From contig SCUQ01000527.1 of NCBI GenBank assembly GCA_004297635.1, positions 1-6,364 on the forward strand: a DNA stretch of 6,364 bases, read 5' to 3'. This DNA comes from Rhizorhabdus sp. (GTDB lineage: Bacteria > Pseudomonadota > Alphaproteobacteria > Sphingomonadales > Sphingomonadaceae). Made by a program: the position numbers and the translations under genes. Shown in pieces: positions 1-5,810 of the stretch (its first letter is position 1; the number at the start of each line of letters is the position of its first letter). The notes beneath the pieces are model-generated. The model ran no database searches. It saw only the letters and a program-made list of their open reading frames with translations, and was not told the origin of the DNA.

Positions 1-1
1 G

Positions 2-664
2 ATCCTGCTCGAACCGTCCGACATCGCCGATGTGCGGATGCGCATCTTCAACGCCGATGGCGGCGAGGTCGAGGCGTGCGGCAACGCCACCCGCTGCGTC
101 GTCAGCCTGCTGGGCGGCGCGGCCAGGATCGAAAGCCTTGGCGGGATGCTGGAAGGCACCAGCATCGGCGATCAGGTTTCGGTCGACCTGGGCGAGCCGC
201 GCTTCGACTGGGACGCGATCCCGCTGGCTTATGCGATGGACACGCGATCGATGCCGGTCGGCTGGGAAGCGCTGGAAGCGCCGGCAGCGGTCAATGTCGG
301 CAATCCGCACGTCATTTTCTTCGTGCCCGAAACCGACCGGGTCGAACTCGACCGGCTCGGCCCGCTGATCGAGACAGACCCGCTGTTCCCCGCGCGGATC
401 AACGTCAATGTCGCGACGGTCGACGACCGCGCGAATATCCGCCTGCGCGTATGGGAGCGCGGCGTGGGCCTGACCGACGCCTGCGGCACCGGTGCCTGCG
501 CCACCGCCGTCGCGGCGATCCGTGCCGGGCTGGCCGATGCGCCGGTGACGGTCACGCTGCCCGGCGGCGCGCTGACGATCGACTGGGCACCGGGCAGACC
601 AATCACCATGACCGGCCCCGCCACCCATGTCTTCACCGGCGAGACCGAGCTGGGCGCCCTGTGA
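2..664 (+). CDS. dapF: Diaminopimelate epimerase, 5'-truncated by the window edge
   Basis: Cytosolic PLP-independent racemase that converts LL- to meso-diaminopimelate for lysine and peptidoglycan synthesis. The frame is open from base 2 to the TGA at 662-664, giving 220 visible residues. The family is about 270 long, so roughly 50 N-terminal residues lie outside the window. Both active-site cysteine motifs are present: NADGGEVEACGNATR (Cys codon at 77-79) and TDACGTGACAT (Cys codon at 482-484). The substrate-contacting WERGVGLTDACG segment precedes the second Cys, and the GNPHVIFF stretch typical of DapF lies between them. Nothing is broken in the visible part. The internal GTG at 32 and ATG at 38 are not the real start, because family-like sequence continues upstream of them. 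The stop overlaps the mtaB start (TGATG). Family assignment is confident; the true start cannot be seen. Confidence 0.95.
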   Translation: MLLEPSDIADVRMRIFNADGGEVEACGNATRCVVSLLGGAARIESLGGMLEGTSIGDQVSVDLGEPRFDWDAIPLAYAMDTRSMPVGWEALEAPAAVNVGNPHVIFFVPETDRVELDRLGPLIETDPLFPARINVNVATVDDRANIRLRVWERGVGLTDACGTGACATAVAAIRAGLADAPVTVTLPGGALTIDWAPGRPITMTGPATHVFTGETELGAL

Positions 665-1923
665 TGTCCGGCCCCGAGTTGATCACCCTCGGCTGCCGGC
701 TGAACATCGCCGAGAGCGAGGCGATGCGCACCGCGGCCGCCCAGGCCGATGACCTGATCATCGTCAACAGCTGCGCGGTCACGGCCGAGGCGGTCAAACA
801 GGCGCGCAAGGCGATCCGCCAGGCCGCGAAGCGCCGCCCCGACGCCCGGATCGTCGTCACCGGCTGCGCGGCGCACACCGATGCGGCCGGGTTCGCGGCG
901 ATGCCCGAGGTCGCCCGCGTGATCGGCAATGCCGAAAAGAGCCGGCCCGACCTGCTGTCCTTCGCGCCGGCCGGTGCCGCCGATATCCATGTTTCCGACA
1001 TCATGGCGGTGCGCGAGACCGCGCCCCACATGGCCCACGCCTTTAGCGGCCCATTCTCCAAACAATCCCGCGCCTTTGTCGAGGTGCAGAATGGCTGCGA
1101 CCATCGCTGCACCTTCTGCGTGATTCCCTATGGCCGCGGCAACAGCCGCTCGGTCCCTGCCGGGGCGGTGATCGACCGGATCCGGGCGCTGGTCGATGAA
1201 GGCCATCAGGAAGTGGTGCTGACCGGCGTCGACCTGACCAGCTACGGCCCCGATCTGCCCGGCAGCCCGACGCTCGGCCAGCTTGTCGAGCGGATCCTGA
1301 TCCATGTGCCCGGCCTTGCGCGGCTGCGGCTGTCGTCACTCGACTCGGTCGAGATCGACGACCGCCTGTTCGCGCTGCTGACCCAGGAGCAGCGGGTCAT
1401 GCCGCACCTCCATCTGTCGCTGCAGGCGGGCGACGACATGATCCTGAAGCGGATGAAGCGCCGCCACAGCCGCGCCGATGCCGTGGCGATCGTCGCGCGG
1501 CTGAAGGCGGCCCGGCCCGACATCGCGATCGGCGCCGATCTGATCGCGGGCTTCCCGACCGAGGACGAGGCGATGGCGGCGAACAGCGCCGCACTGATCG
1601 ACGATTGCGACATCGTCTTCGGCCATGTCTTCCCCTATTCGCCGCGCGCCGGCACCCCCGCCGCGCGCATGCCGCAGCTCGACCGGGCAACGATCCGCCG
1701 CCGCGCCGCCGCGTTGCGGGCACGCGCCGAGGCCCGCCGCGCGGCCTGGCTTGCGACGCTTGTCGGCACCCGGCAGGCGGTGCTCGCCGAACGTGGCGGC
1801 ACCGGGCATGCGCCCAATTTCGCCGCTGTGCGTTTCGAGGGCGACGCGCCCGCACCGGGCATGATCGCGGACATCTTCATCACCGGCCTCGACGATATGG
1901 GCCTTATCGGCAGGATTGCATGA
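664..1923 (+). CDS. mtaB: tRNA t6A37 C2-methylthiotransferase (MtaB)
   Basis: Radical-SAM methylthiotransferase that converts t6A37 to ms2t6A37 in tRNAs reading ANN codons, supporting decoding fidelity. The protein has 419 residues. The N-terminal UPF0004 domain (about 4-100) carries three cluster cysteines: C11 in TLGCRLN, C37 in VNSCAVT and C68 in VTGCAA. The radical SAM domain (about 135-350) has the CDHRCTFC motif (C145, C149, C152), followed by LTGVDLTSYG, LHLSLQAGDD and the GFPTE motif. A C-terminal TRAM-like domain covers about 362-419. Residues around LTGVDLTSYG and the overall form fit MtaB better than MiaB or RimO. The ATG at 664 is chosen because it begins just before the conserved ITLGCRLN and overlaps the dapF stop by 1 nt. 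No strong Shine-Dalgarno is visible, consistent with coupling to dapF. The stop overlaps ftsY by 4 nt. Confidence 0.95.
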   Translation: MSGPELITLGCRLNIAESEAMRTAAAQADDLIIVNSCAVTAEAVKQARKAIRQAAKRRPDARIVVTGCAAHTDAAGFAAMPEVARVIGNAEKSRPDLLSFAPAGAADIHVSDIMAVRETAPHMAHAFSGPFSKQSRAFVEVQNGCDHRCTFCVIPYGRGNSRSVPAGAVIDRIRALVDEGHQEVVLTGVDLTSYGPDLPGSPTLGQLVERILIHVPGLARLRLSSLDSVEIDDRLFALLTQEQRVMPHLHLSLQAGDDMILKRMKRRHSRADAVAIVARLKAARPDIAIGADLIAGFPTEDEAMAANSAALIDDCDIVFGHVFPYSPRAGTPAARMPQLDRATIRRRAAALRARAEARRAAWLATLVGTRQAVLAERGGTGHAPNFAAVRFEGDAPAPGMIADIFITGLDDMGLIGRIA

Positions 1924-2855
1924 GCGAAACGCGATGGCACGACAAGCTGCTCGGAGGATTCCGCAAGACCTCCGACCGGCTGGGCGAAAATCTGACGGGA
2001 CTGTGGGGCAAGGCCGCACTCGACAAGGCCACGCTCGACGAAATCGAGGAGGCGCTGATCGCTTCCGATCTCGGCCCCGCCACCGCCGCCCGCATCCGGG
2101 CAAGGCTCGACGGCGAGATGTTCGACAAGGGCCTCGACGAGACGAAGCTGCGCGAGATCGTCGCGCAGGAGATCGAGAAGGTGCTGACCCCGGTCGCCAA
2201 GCCACTGGAGATCGAGGCCTTTCCGCGCCCGCAGGTCATCCTGGTGATCGGCGTCAACGGGTCCGGCAAGACGACGACGATCGCCAAGCTCGCCCATATG
2301 CTCAAGGAGCAGGATTATGCGGTGATGCTGGTCGCGGGCGACACGTTCCGCGCGGCCGCGATCGGCCAGCTGAAGGTCTGGGCCGATCGGATCGGCGTAC
2401 CGATCATCAGCGGTGCCGAGGGCGGGGACGCCGCCGGCCTGGTGTTCGAAGGGGTCAAGCAGGGTACCGAGAAGGGAATCGACGTGCTGATCGTCGATAC
2501 CGCCGGTCGTCTGCAGAACAAGACTGGCCTGATGGACGAACTGTCGAAGATCAGACGGGTGCTCGGCCGTCTGAACCCGGCGGCGCCGCATGACGTTCTG
2601 CTCGTGCTGGATGCCACCACCGGGCAGAATGCGCTGAACCAGATCGAGATTTTCAAGGAAACGGCGGGCGTGACCGGCCTGATCATGACCAAGCTGGACG
2701 GCACCGCGCGTGGCGGCGTGCTGGTCGCGGCGGCCGAGCGCACCGGCATGCCGGTGCACGCGATCGGGCTGGGCGAAGGGGTCGACGATCTCAAGCCGTT
2801 CGACCCGGCCGAGGTCGCGCGGGCGATCGCGGGCCTTGAGAGGATATCCAGATGA
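1920..2855 (+). CDS. ftsY: Signal recognition particle receptor GTPase FtsY
   Basis: Membrane-associated SRP receptor that pairs with Ffh to deliver ribosome-nascent chains to SecYEG. The protein has 311 residues. The N-terminal lipid-binding amphipathic stretch (LGGFRKTSDRLGENLTGLWG, 11-30) leads into the helical N domain (about 30-95). The G domain shows G1 GVNGSGKTTT (111-120), the insertion-box DTFRAAAIGQL (141-151), G3 DTAGR (193-197), LDATTGQNA (230-238), G4 TKLD (257-260) and closing GLGEGVDDLKPF (283-294). The long acidic A domain of E. coli FtsY is missing, as is usual in the short alphaproteobacterial form. The G1 and DTAGR forms and the absence of an M domain exclude Ffh. The ATG at 1920 overlaps the mtaB stop as ATGA, with AGGA at 1912-1915 only 4 nt upstream, so re-initiation is likely. 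The stop overlaps ispZ the same way. Confidence 0.97.
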   Translation: MSETRWHDKLLGGFRKTSDRLGENLTGLWGKAALDKATLDEIEEALIASDLGPATAARIRARLDGEMFDKGLDETKLREIVAQEIEKVLTPVAKPLEIEAFPRPQVILVIGVNGSGKTTTIAKLAHMLKEQDYAVMLVAGDTFRAAAIGQLKVWADRIGVPIISGAEGGDAAGLVFEGVKQGTEKGIDVLIVDTAGRLQNKTGLMDELSKIRRVLGRLNPAAPHDVLLVLDATTGQNALNQIEIFKETAGVTGLIMTKLDGTARGGVLVAAAERTGMPVHAIGLGEGVDDLKPFDPAEVARAIAGLERISR

Positions 2856-3463
2856 GCGACGTTGCGTCGAAGCCCTCGGAACCCGCCGCCGGTATCAAGC
2901 TGGCGATCGATCTCGGCCCGCTGCTCGTCTATCTGGTCGCCTATTGGCTGACCAAGAATGTGGTGCTGTCGACCGGCATCTTCATGGTCGCCACCTTTGC
3001 CGCCATCGCCGCCTCCTGGATCACGGTCCGCAGGGTCTCGGCCATGCTGCTCTTCTCGGGGGCCATGGTGCTGGTGTTCGGCGGGCTGACCGTCTGGCTG
3101 CACGACGCGACCTTCATCAAGATGAAGCCGACCGCTTATTATCTGATGGTCGCCGCCATCCTGGGCTTCGGCCTGCTCACCGACCGCCCGACGCTCAAGC
3201 TCGTGCTCGGCCAGGCCTATCCCGGCCTCACCGATCTCGGTTGGACCAAGCTGACCCGCAACTGGTGCCTGTTCTTCGTCGCGATGGCCGTGGCGAACGA
3301 AGCGGTGTGGCGCTCGACCAGCATGGAATTCTGGCTCGGCTATAAATTATGGGGGGCGATGCCCGCGACGATATTGTTCGCGCTGGCCAATGTGCCGATG
3401 CTGATGAAGCACGGGCTCACGACCGAAAAGGCCGAGGACGCCGCCCTGCCGCCGCAGGGATGA
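2852..3463 (+). CDS. ispZ: Inner-membrane septation protein IspZ/YciB family
   Basis: Polytopic inner-membrane protein of the YciB/IspZ (intracellular septation A) family, linked to cell-envelope synthesis and division; its molecular activity is not settled. The protein has 203 residues, close to the family norm. About six hydrophobic segments are visible, near residues 18-34, 39-57, 62-82, 94-109, 138-155 and 168-186. Family landmarks are IDLGPLLVYLVAYW at the start, GGLTVWLHDATFIKMKPT after the third segment, RNWCLFFV and NEAVWRS. The N-terminal dozen residues and the C-terminal tail (KAEDAALPPQG) are polar. The ATG at 2852 shares ATGA with the ftsY stop and has a good Shine-Dalgarno GAGAGGA at 2838-2844, 7 nt upstream, so it may also initiate independently. 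It is the last gene of the block; 119 nt of non-coding sequence follows. Confidence 0.93.
   Translation: MSDVASKPSEPAAGIKLAIDLGPLLVYLVAYWLTKNVVLSTGIFMVATFAAIAASWITVRRVSAMLLFSGAMVLVFGGLTVWLHDATFIKMKPTAYYLMVAAILGFGLLTDRPTLKLVLGQAYPGLTDLGWTKLTRNWCLFFVAMAVANEAVWRSTSMEFWLGYKLWGAMPATILFALANVPMLMKHGLTTEKAEDAALPPQG
3444..3459 (+). other. Short GC-rich hairpin at the 3' end of ispZ
   Basis: CCCTGC (3444-3449) and GCAGGG (3454-3459) form a perfect 6-bp stem with a 4-nt loop, ending just before the ispZ stop codon. No T-run follows (the next bases are ATGATCGCACCC), so it is not a standard intrinsic terminator. It could protect the 3' end or be a by-product of the local GC-rich codons. Confidence 0.25.
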
Positions 3464-3496
3464 TCGCACCCAGCCTTCCCGGTAGTAAATCACTGA

Positions 3497-3525
3497 AATT
3501 CATCGAACTTTCATAGAAGTGTCAC
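3497..3525 (+). promoter_or_regulatory. Candidate PhoB binding site (Pho box), three phased half-sites
   Basis: Three 7-mers sit in exact 11-bp register: AATTCAT (3497-3503), CTTTCAT (3508-3514) and GTGTCAC (3519-3525), separated by CGAA and AGAA. The general Pho box pattern is CTGTCAT-N4-CTGTCAT with 11-bp spacing. Compared by eye with CTGTCATAAATCTGTCAC, the last two units (3508-3525) agree at 14 of 18 positions. The site lies in the most AT-rich part of the window, 57 nt before the start codon of the chemoreceptor-like gene and pointing toward it. A convincing -10 box is not visible; TACTTC at 3534-3539 is the nearest poor candidate. Pattern and position are seen in the sequence; PhoB binding is inferred. 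Confidence 0.45.
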
Positions 3526-3561
3526 GCCCGGCTTACTTCGCGTTTACCAAGCGGGGCCTAT

Positions 3562-3580
3562 GGCTCCGGTCGAGGGAGCC
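3562..3580 (+). promoter_or_regulatory. Hairpin overlapping the Shine-Dalgarno of the CBS-chemoreceptor gene
   Basis: GGCTCC (3562-3567) pairs perfectly with GGAGCC (3575-3580) across a 7-nt loop. The ribosome binding sequence GAGGGAG (3572-3578) is partly in the loop and partly in the 3' arm, only 2 nt from the ATG at 3583. GAGG at 3572-3575 is spaced 7 nt from that ATG, and GGAG at 3575-3578 is 7 nt from the alternative ATG at 3586. Folding of the stem could limit ribosome access. No known riboswitch class is recognised. Confidence 0.4.
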
Positions 3581-3582
3581 CG

Positions 3583-4896
3583 ATGATGAGCCGCCACGTC
3601 GCGATAACCACCGGCCCGACGCAGGACGAAGCGTTGCAGGCGGCAATGACCACCCAGCGGATCGCCGCCGACGCCGGCCTGCGTGAGGTGATCGCCCGCT
3701 TCCGGGCACAGCCCGAGCTGGAGGCGCTGCCCGTCACGGACGCGCACGGCCGCCCGCTCGGCGCCGTCCTCGAACGCGATATCCGCCGGCTGCTGCTCAA
3801 CCCGTTCGGCCATGCGCTGCTCGACAACCGCAGCCTGTATCGTCAGCTCGACGGCTTCGTCAGCAAGGTGCCGGTCGCCGAGCTCGACGCCGGACTCGCC
3901 CGTTTCTTCGCGCTGATCTCGGCAGATGGCGGGCATGACGCGCTGATCCTGACCGAGGCGGGGCGCTTTCGCGGTGCCGTCAGCGGCCGGACGCTGCTGC
4001 GCATGGCGGCGGACCGCGAGGCGGCGGTGGCGGCGCGTCGGGCCCGGCGACTGATCAGAATCGGGGAGGCATCGGCGGCGATGCGGACCGAGGCGGCGCT
4101 GATGTCCCGCGAGATAGCGGGCGCATCGGACCAGCTCCAGGACGCAGCGCGGACGATGCACGCCCAGGCGGGCGATGCCGGTGCCAAGGGCCTGTCGGTG
4201 ATGGCGGCAGCGGCGCAGGCCGCCGACAATGTCAGCGAGATCGCGACACAGGGGGGCCAGCTGGTCGCCGAGCTGGAGGGTCTCGGCCGCGAGGTCGCCC
4301 AGGCGCGCAGCTCGACCGCACGGGTCGGCGCGCTGATCGAAGAGGGCGGCATCCGCGCCCGCCAGCTCGAACAGACCACGCGCGAGATCGGCGAGGTCGT
4401 CGCCACGATCGACAGCATCGCCCGGCGGATCAACCTGCTGGCGCTCAACGCGACGATCGAGGCGGCCCGCGCCGGCGATGCAGGCCGCGGCTTCGCGATC
4501 GTTGCCGCCGAGGTGAAGGCGCTCGCCCAGCAGACCCGCGACGCCGCGCGCAAGATCGATACCCGCATCATCGGCGTGCAGGCCGGGGTGGGCAGCGTCG
4601 CCGCCGGCCAGGCCGGTATCGAAACCGCCATCGCCGCGCTCGACGGCCTTGCTTCGACGATCGACGCGACCGTGACGCGCAACCGCGCCGCGGGCGAGCG
4701 GATCAGCACCAATGTCCGCGAAGCCGCCGGCGCCAACGATCACATTCGCGAACAGGCCGGCGAGATAGGCGCCACCGCCGCCAGCGCGGCCGAAGGCTCT
4801 CAATCGGTCATGGGTATCGCGCGGTCGCTGACGGTGGGCGCCGATCGCCTGCAACGGCGCCTCGCCCGTTTCCTGCAGGAGATCGAGACCGCCTGA
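3583..4896 (+). CDS. Soluble chemoreceptor-like protein: CBS pair fused to a methyl-accepting signalling domain
   Basis: Protein of 437 residues with no signal peptide, no hydrophobic segment long enough to cross the membrane and no HAMP domain, so probably cytosolic. The N-terminal part (about 20-145) reads as two CBS-like repeats. Repeat 1 contains [20 protein letters not shown] then [16 protein letters not shown]. Repeat 2 contains [21 protein letters not shown]. The PFGHAL-type linker resembles CBS pairs found ahead of GGDEF/EAL domains. From about 150 onward it is Ala/Glu/Arg-rich helix with the chemoreceptor hairpin tip: [16 protein letters not shown] (283-298), then [18 protein letters not shown] (301-318). 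The two arms are balanced, about 140 residues each. Family knowledge: this tip binds CheA and CheW. No CheR/CheB-docking pentapeptide ends the protein (it ends in FLQEIETA), and no che gene lies nearby. The ATG at 3583 follows GAGGGAG; the ATG at 3586 is equally possible. The signalling domain is near certain; the CBS call is good but made by eye, and the ligand is unknown. Confidence 0.88.
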   Translation: MMSRHVAITTGPTQDEALQAAMTTQRIAADAGLREVIARFRAQPELEALPVTDAHGRPLGAVLERDIRRLLLNPFGHALLDNRSLYRQLDGFVSKVPVAELDAGLARFFALISADGGHDALILTEAGRFRGAVSGRTLLRMAADREAAVAARRARRLIRIGEASAAMRTEAALMSREIAGASDQLQDAARTMHAQAGDAGAKGLSVMAAAAQAADNVSEIATQGGQLVAELEGLGREVAQARSSTARVGALIEEGGIRARQLEQTTREIGEVVATIDSIARRINLLALNATIEAARAGDAGRGFAIVAAEVKALAQQTRDAARKIDTRIIGVQAGVGSVAAGQAGIETAIAALDGLASTIDATVTRNRAAGERISTNVREAAGANDHIREQAGEIGATAASAAEGSQSVMGIARSLTVGADRLQRRLARFLQEIETA

Positions 4897-4909
4897 CCTT
4901 TTCCCCGCG

Positions 4910-4939
4910 TGGCGGCGGGCGGCGGCCGCTACGCCGCCA
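4910..4939. terminator. Possible shared hairpin terminator between convergent genes
   Basis: TGGCGGCG (4910-4917) and CGCCGCCA (4932-4939) form an 8-bp GC-rich stem with a 14-nt loop. It spans the 32-nt gap between the two convergent stop codons and the last codons of sodB. Only ATTT follows on the plus strand and no T-run follows on the minus strand, so intrinsic termination would be weak. The gap holds nothing else that I can see. Confidence 0.3.
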
Positions 4940-5564
4940 TTTGCGCCAGATCGCCCTTTGCGATCGGATCGCCCTCGATGTTCCGTGACACGAAGTCCCA
5001 GTTCACGACCTTACCGAGCACCTCCGCTGCGAATTTCGGCCGCGCGTTGCGATAATCGATATAATAGGCATGTTCCCACACATCGAGCGTCAGCAGCGGC
5101 TTGATGCCGTCATGGCCGAGCGGCGTTTCGCCATCATGGAGCGACATGATCTTCAGCGCGTCGCCCGCCAGAACCAGCCATGCCCAGCCGCTACCGAAAT
5201 GACCCGTTGCCTCCTGACCCATTTTCTCGACCAGTGCTTCCCGGCTGCCAAAGCTGGCATCGATCAGCTTGGCTAGCTGGTCGGAGGGGCGGGTCGCGCC
5301 TTCCGGAGCGAGGCACTGCCAGAAGAAATCGTGGTTCCAGATCTGCCCGGCATTGTTGAGCAGCGGCTTGTCTCCCTGATCGCGGGCGAGGTCGATCACC
5401 TCGACCAGCGATTTGCCCGCCAGTCCCTTCTCGTCGATCCAGCCGTTGACCTTGTCCACATAGGCCTTGTGGTGCTTGCCATGATGATAATCGAAGCTCT
5501 CGGCGGACAGGACGGGCTCGAGCGCGGCCTTGTCGAACGGCAGGGGAGGAAGCGTAAACGCCAT
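4929..5564 (-). CDS. sodB: Iron-type superoxide dismutase
   Basis: Cytosolic enzyme that dismutates superoxide to H2O2 and O2. The protein has 211 residues, slightly longer than E. coli SodB at the C-terminus (tail EGDPIAKGDLAQMAA). By alignment from memory the metal ligands are H27 (YHHGKHH), H78 (GQIWNHDFFW), D161 and H165 (DVWEHAYYIDYRN). Q74 is at the position where Fe-SODs carry their second-sphere Gln, and G145 stands where Mn-SODs carry Gln, so the Fe type is favoured. FGSGWAWLV (123-131) is the usual conserved core. There is no signal peptide, so it is not a periplasmic form. The start at 5564 is chosen because MAFTLPPLPFDKAAL matches the family N-terminus and GGAG lies 8 nt upstream. 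The frame stays open 35 codons further, but that part has no family match. It is convergent with the chemoreceptor gene and divergent from the gene at 5811. The promoter was not identified. Confidence 0.96.
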   Translation of the reverse strand: MAFTLPPLPFDKAALEPVLSAESFDYHHGKHHKAYVDKVNGWIDEKGLAGKSLVEVIDLARDQGDKPLLNNAGQIWNHDFFWQCLAPEGATRPSDQLAKLIDASFGSREALVEKMGQEATGHFGSGWAWLVLAGDALKIMSLHDGETPLGHDGIKPLLTLDVWEHAYYIDYRNARPKFAAEVLGKVVNWDFVSRNIEGDPIAKGDLAQMAA

Positions 5565-5572
5565 GGGGGAAA

Positions 5573-5576
5573 CTCC
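5573..5576 (-). promoter_or_regulatory. Shine-Dalgarno deciding the sodB start
   Basis: On the minus strand GGAG is followed by an 8-nt spacer and the ATG at 5564. This supports the conserved start over the in-frame ATG 35 codons upstream at 5669. Confidence 0.75.
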
Positions 5577-5724
5577 ATTTCCATGATTGCGGGGATGCCG
5601 CGTCAACGAAGCGAAGCGGCCGAGGCTCCGCAAGAAATCGGCAACCGTCGCATTTCCGGCGCGCGGCATCGCGGCTGGCTGGGCACGTCCGCGCGGAAGG
5701 GAGATGGCGTCCGCATCATATCAT

Positions 5725-5753
5725 GTGACAAATCGCGTCCGGATTCTTAATGT
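5725..5753 (+). promoter_or_regulatory. Candidate sigma-70 type promoter for the gene at 5811
   Basis: GTGACA (5725-5730, five of six to TTGACA) is followed after 17 nt by TAATGT (5748-5753). TAATGT keeps the three most conserved -10 positions (TA and the final T). A start near 5760 would leave a leader of about 50 nt. The match is moderate and rests on sequence only. Confidence 0.4.
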
Positions 5754-5799
5754 ACCGGCCAGAAGCGGGCCGCACGCTCAAGGGGGCGGACGCAACTGC

Positions 5800-5805
5800 A
5801 GGGGA
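5800..5805 (+). promoter_or_regulatory. Shine-Dalgarno of the membrane protein gene
   Basis: AGGGGA ends 5 nt before the ATG at 5811. It supports this start, as does the amphipathic-to-hydrophobic N-terminus that follows. Confidence 0.7.
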
Positions 5806-5810
5806 ACGCC

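Larger units (their letters stand above)
5565..5810. other. Divergent intergenic region, sodB / membrane protein gene
   Basis: 246 nt separate the two divergent starts. The sodB-proximal part (5579-5700) is as GC-rich as the genes and shows no clear promoter for sodB. The part at 5713-5754 is AT-rich, contains the tandem ATCATATCAT (5715-5724) and the candidate rightward promoter. A 5-bp inverted repeat CGGCC/GGCCG (5756-5760 and 5768-5772) lies in the expected leader. No small gene or RNA is recognisable. Confidence 0.6.

Noticed and set aside
485..496. 12-bp palindrome GGCACCGGTGCC in dapF
   Set aside because: It encodes the conserved GTGA of the active-site motif; preferred GC codons explain the symmetry.
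229..1305. Long minus-strand open frame across dapF and mtaB
   Set aside because: It is antisense to two confidently identified genes, has no family features, and its composition is that of a reverse-frame shadow.
1635..2759. Long minus-strand open frame across mtaB and ftsY
   Set aside because: Same reasoning: no motifs, and it is opposite the conserved FtsY GTPase motifs.
3464..3496. Intrinsic terminator directly after ispZ
   Set aside because: No stem followed by a T-run is present; only the small hairpin inside the end of ispZ.
3504..3545. General stress (EcfG-type GGAAC…CGTT) promoter before the chemoreceptor gene
   Set aside because: GAACT and CGTT are present, but about 31 nt apart instead of 16-17, and the GGAAC core is incomplete.
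3544..4854. Long open frame on the minus strand opposite nearly the whole chemoreceptor gene
   Set aside because: The translation is low-complexity Arg/Ala/Gly/Asp-rich with no recognisable domain, while the plus strand encodes clear family motifs. Such antisense frames are common in GC-rich DNA.
5578..5606. TTGACG…TGGAAA as a sodB promoter on the minus strand
   Set aside because: The -35 is good, but the predicted transcript start would fall at the Shine-Dalgarno, leaving no leader, and the -10 match is poor.
5715..5724. ATCATATCAT as a Fur-type iron operator near sodB
   Set aside because: Only a short tandem of ATCAT; it does not extend to the repeated hexamer pattern or a dyad of a Fur site.
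5725..5731. TTGTCAC (minus strand) as a second Pho box
   Set aside because: A single half-site; no partner occurs 11 bp away.
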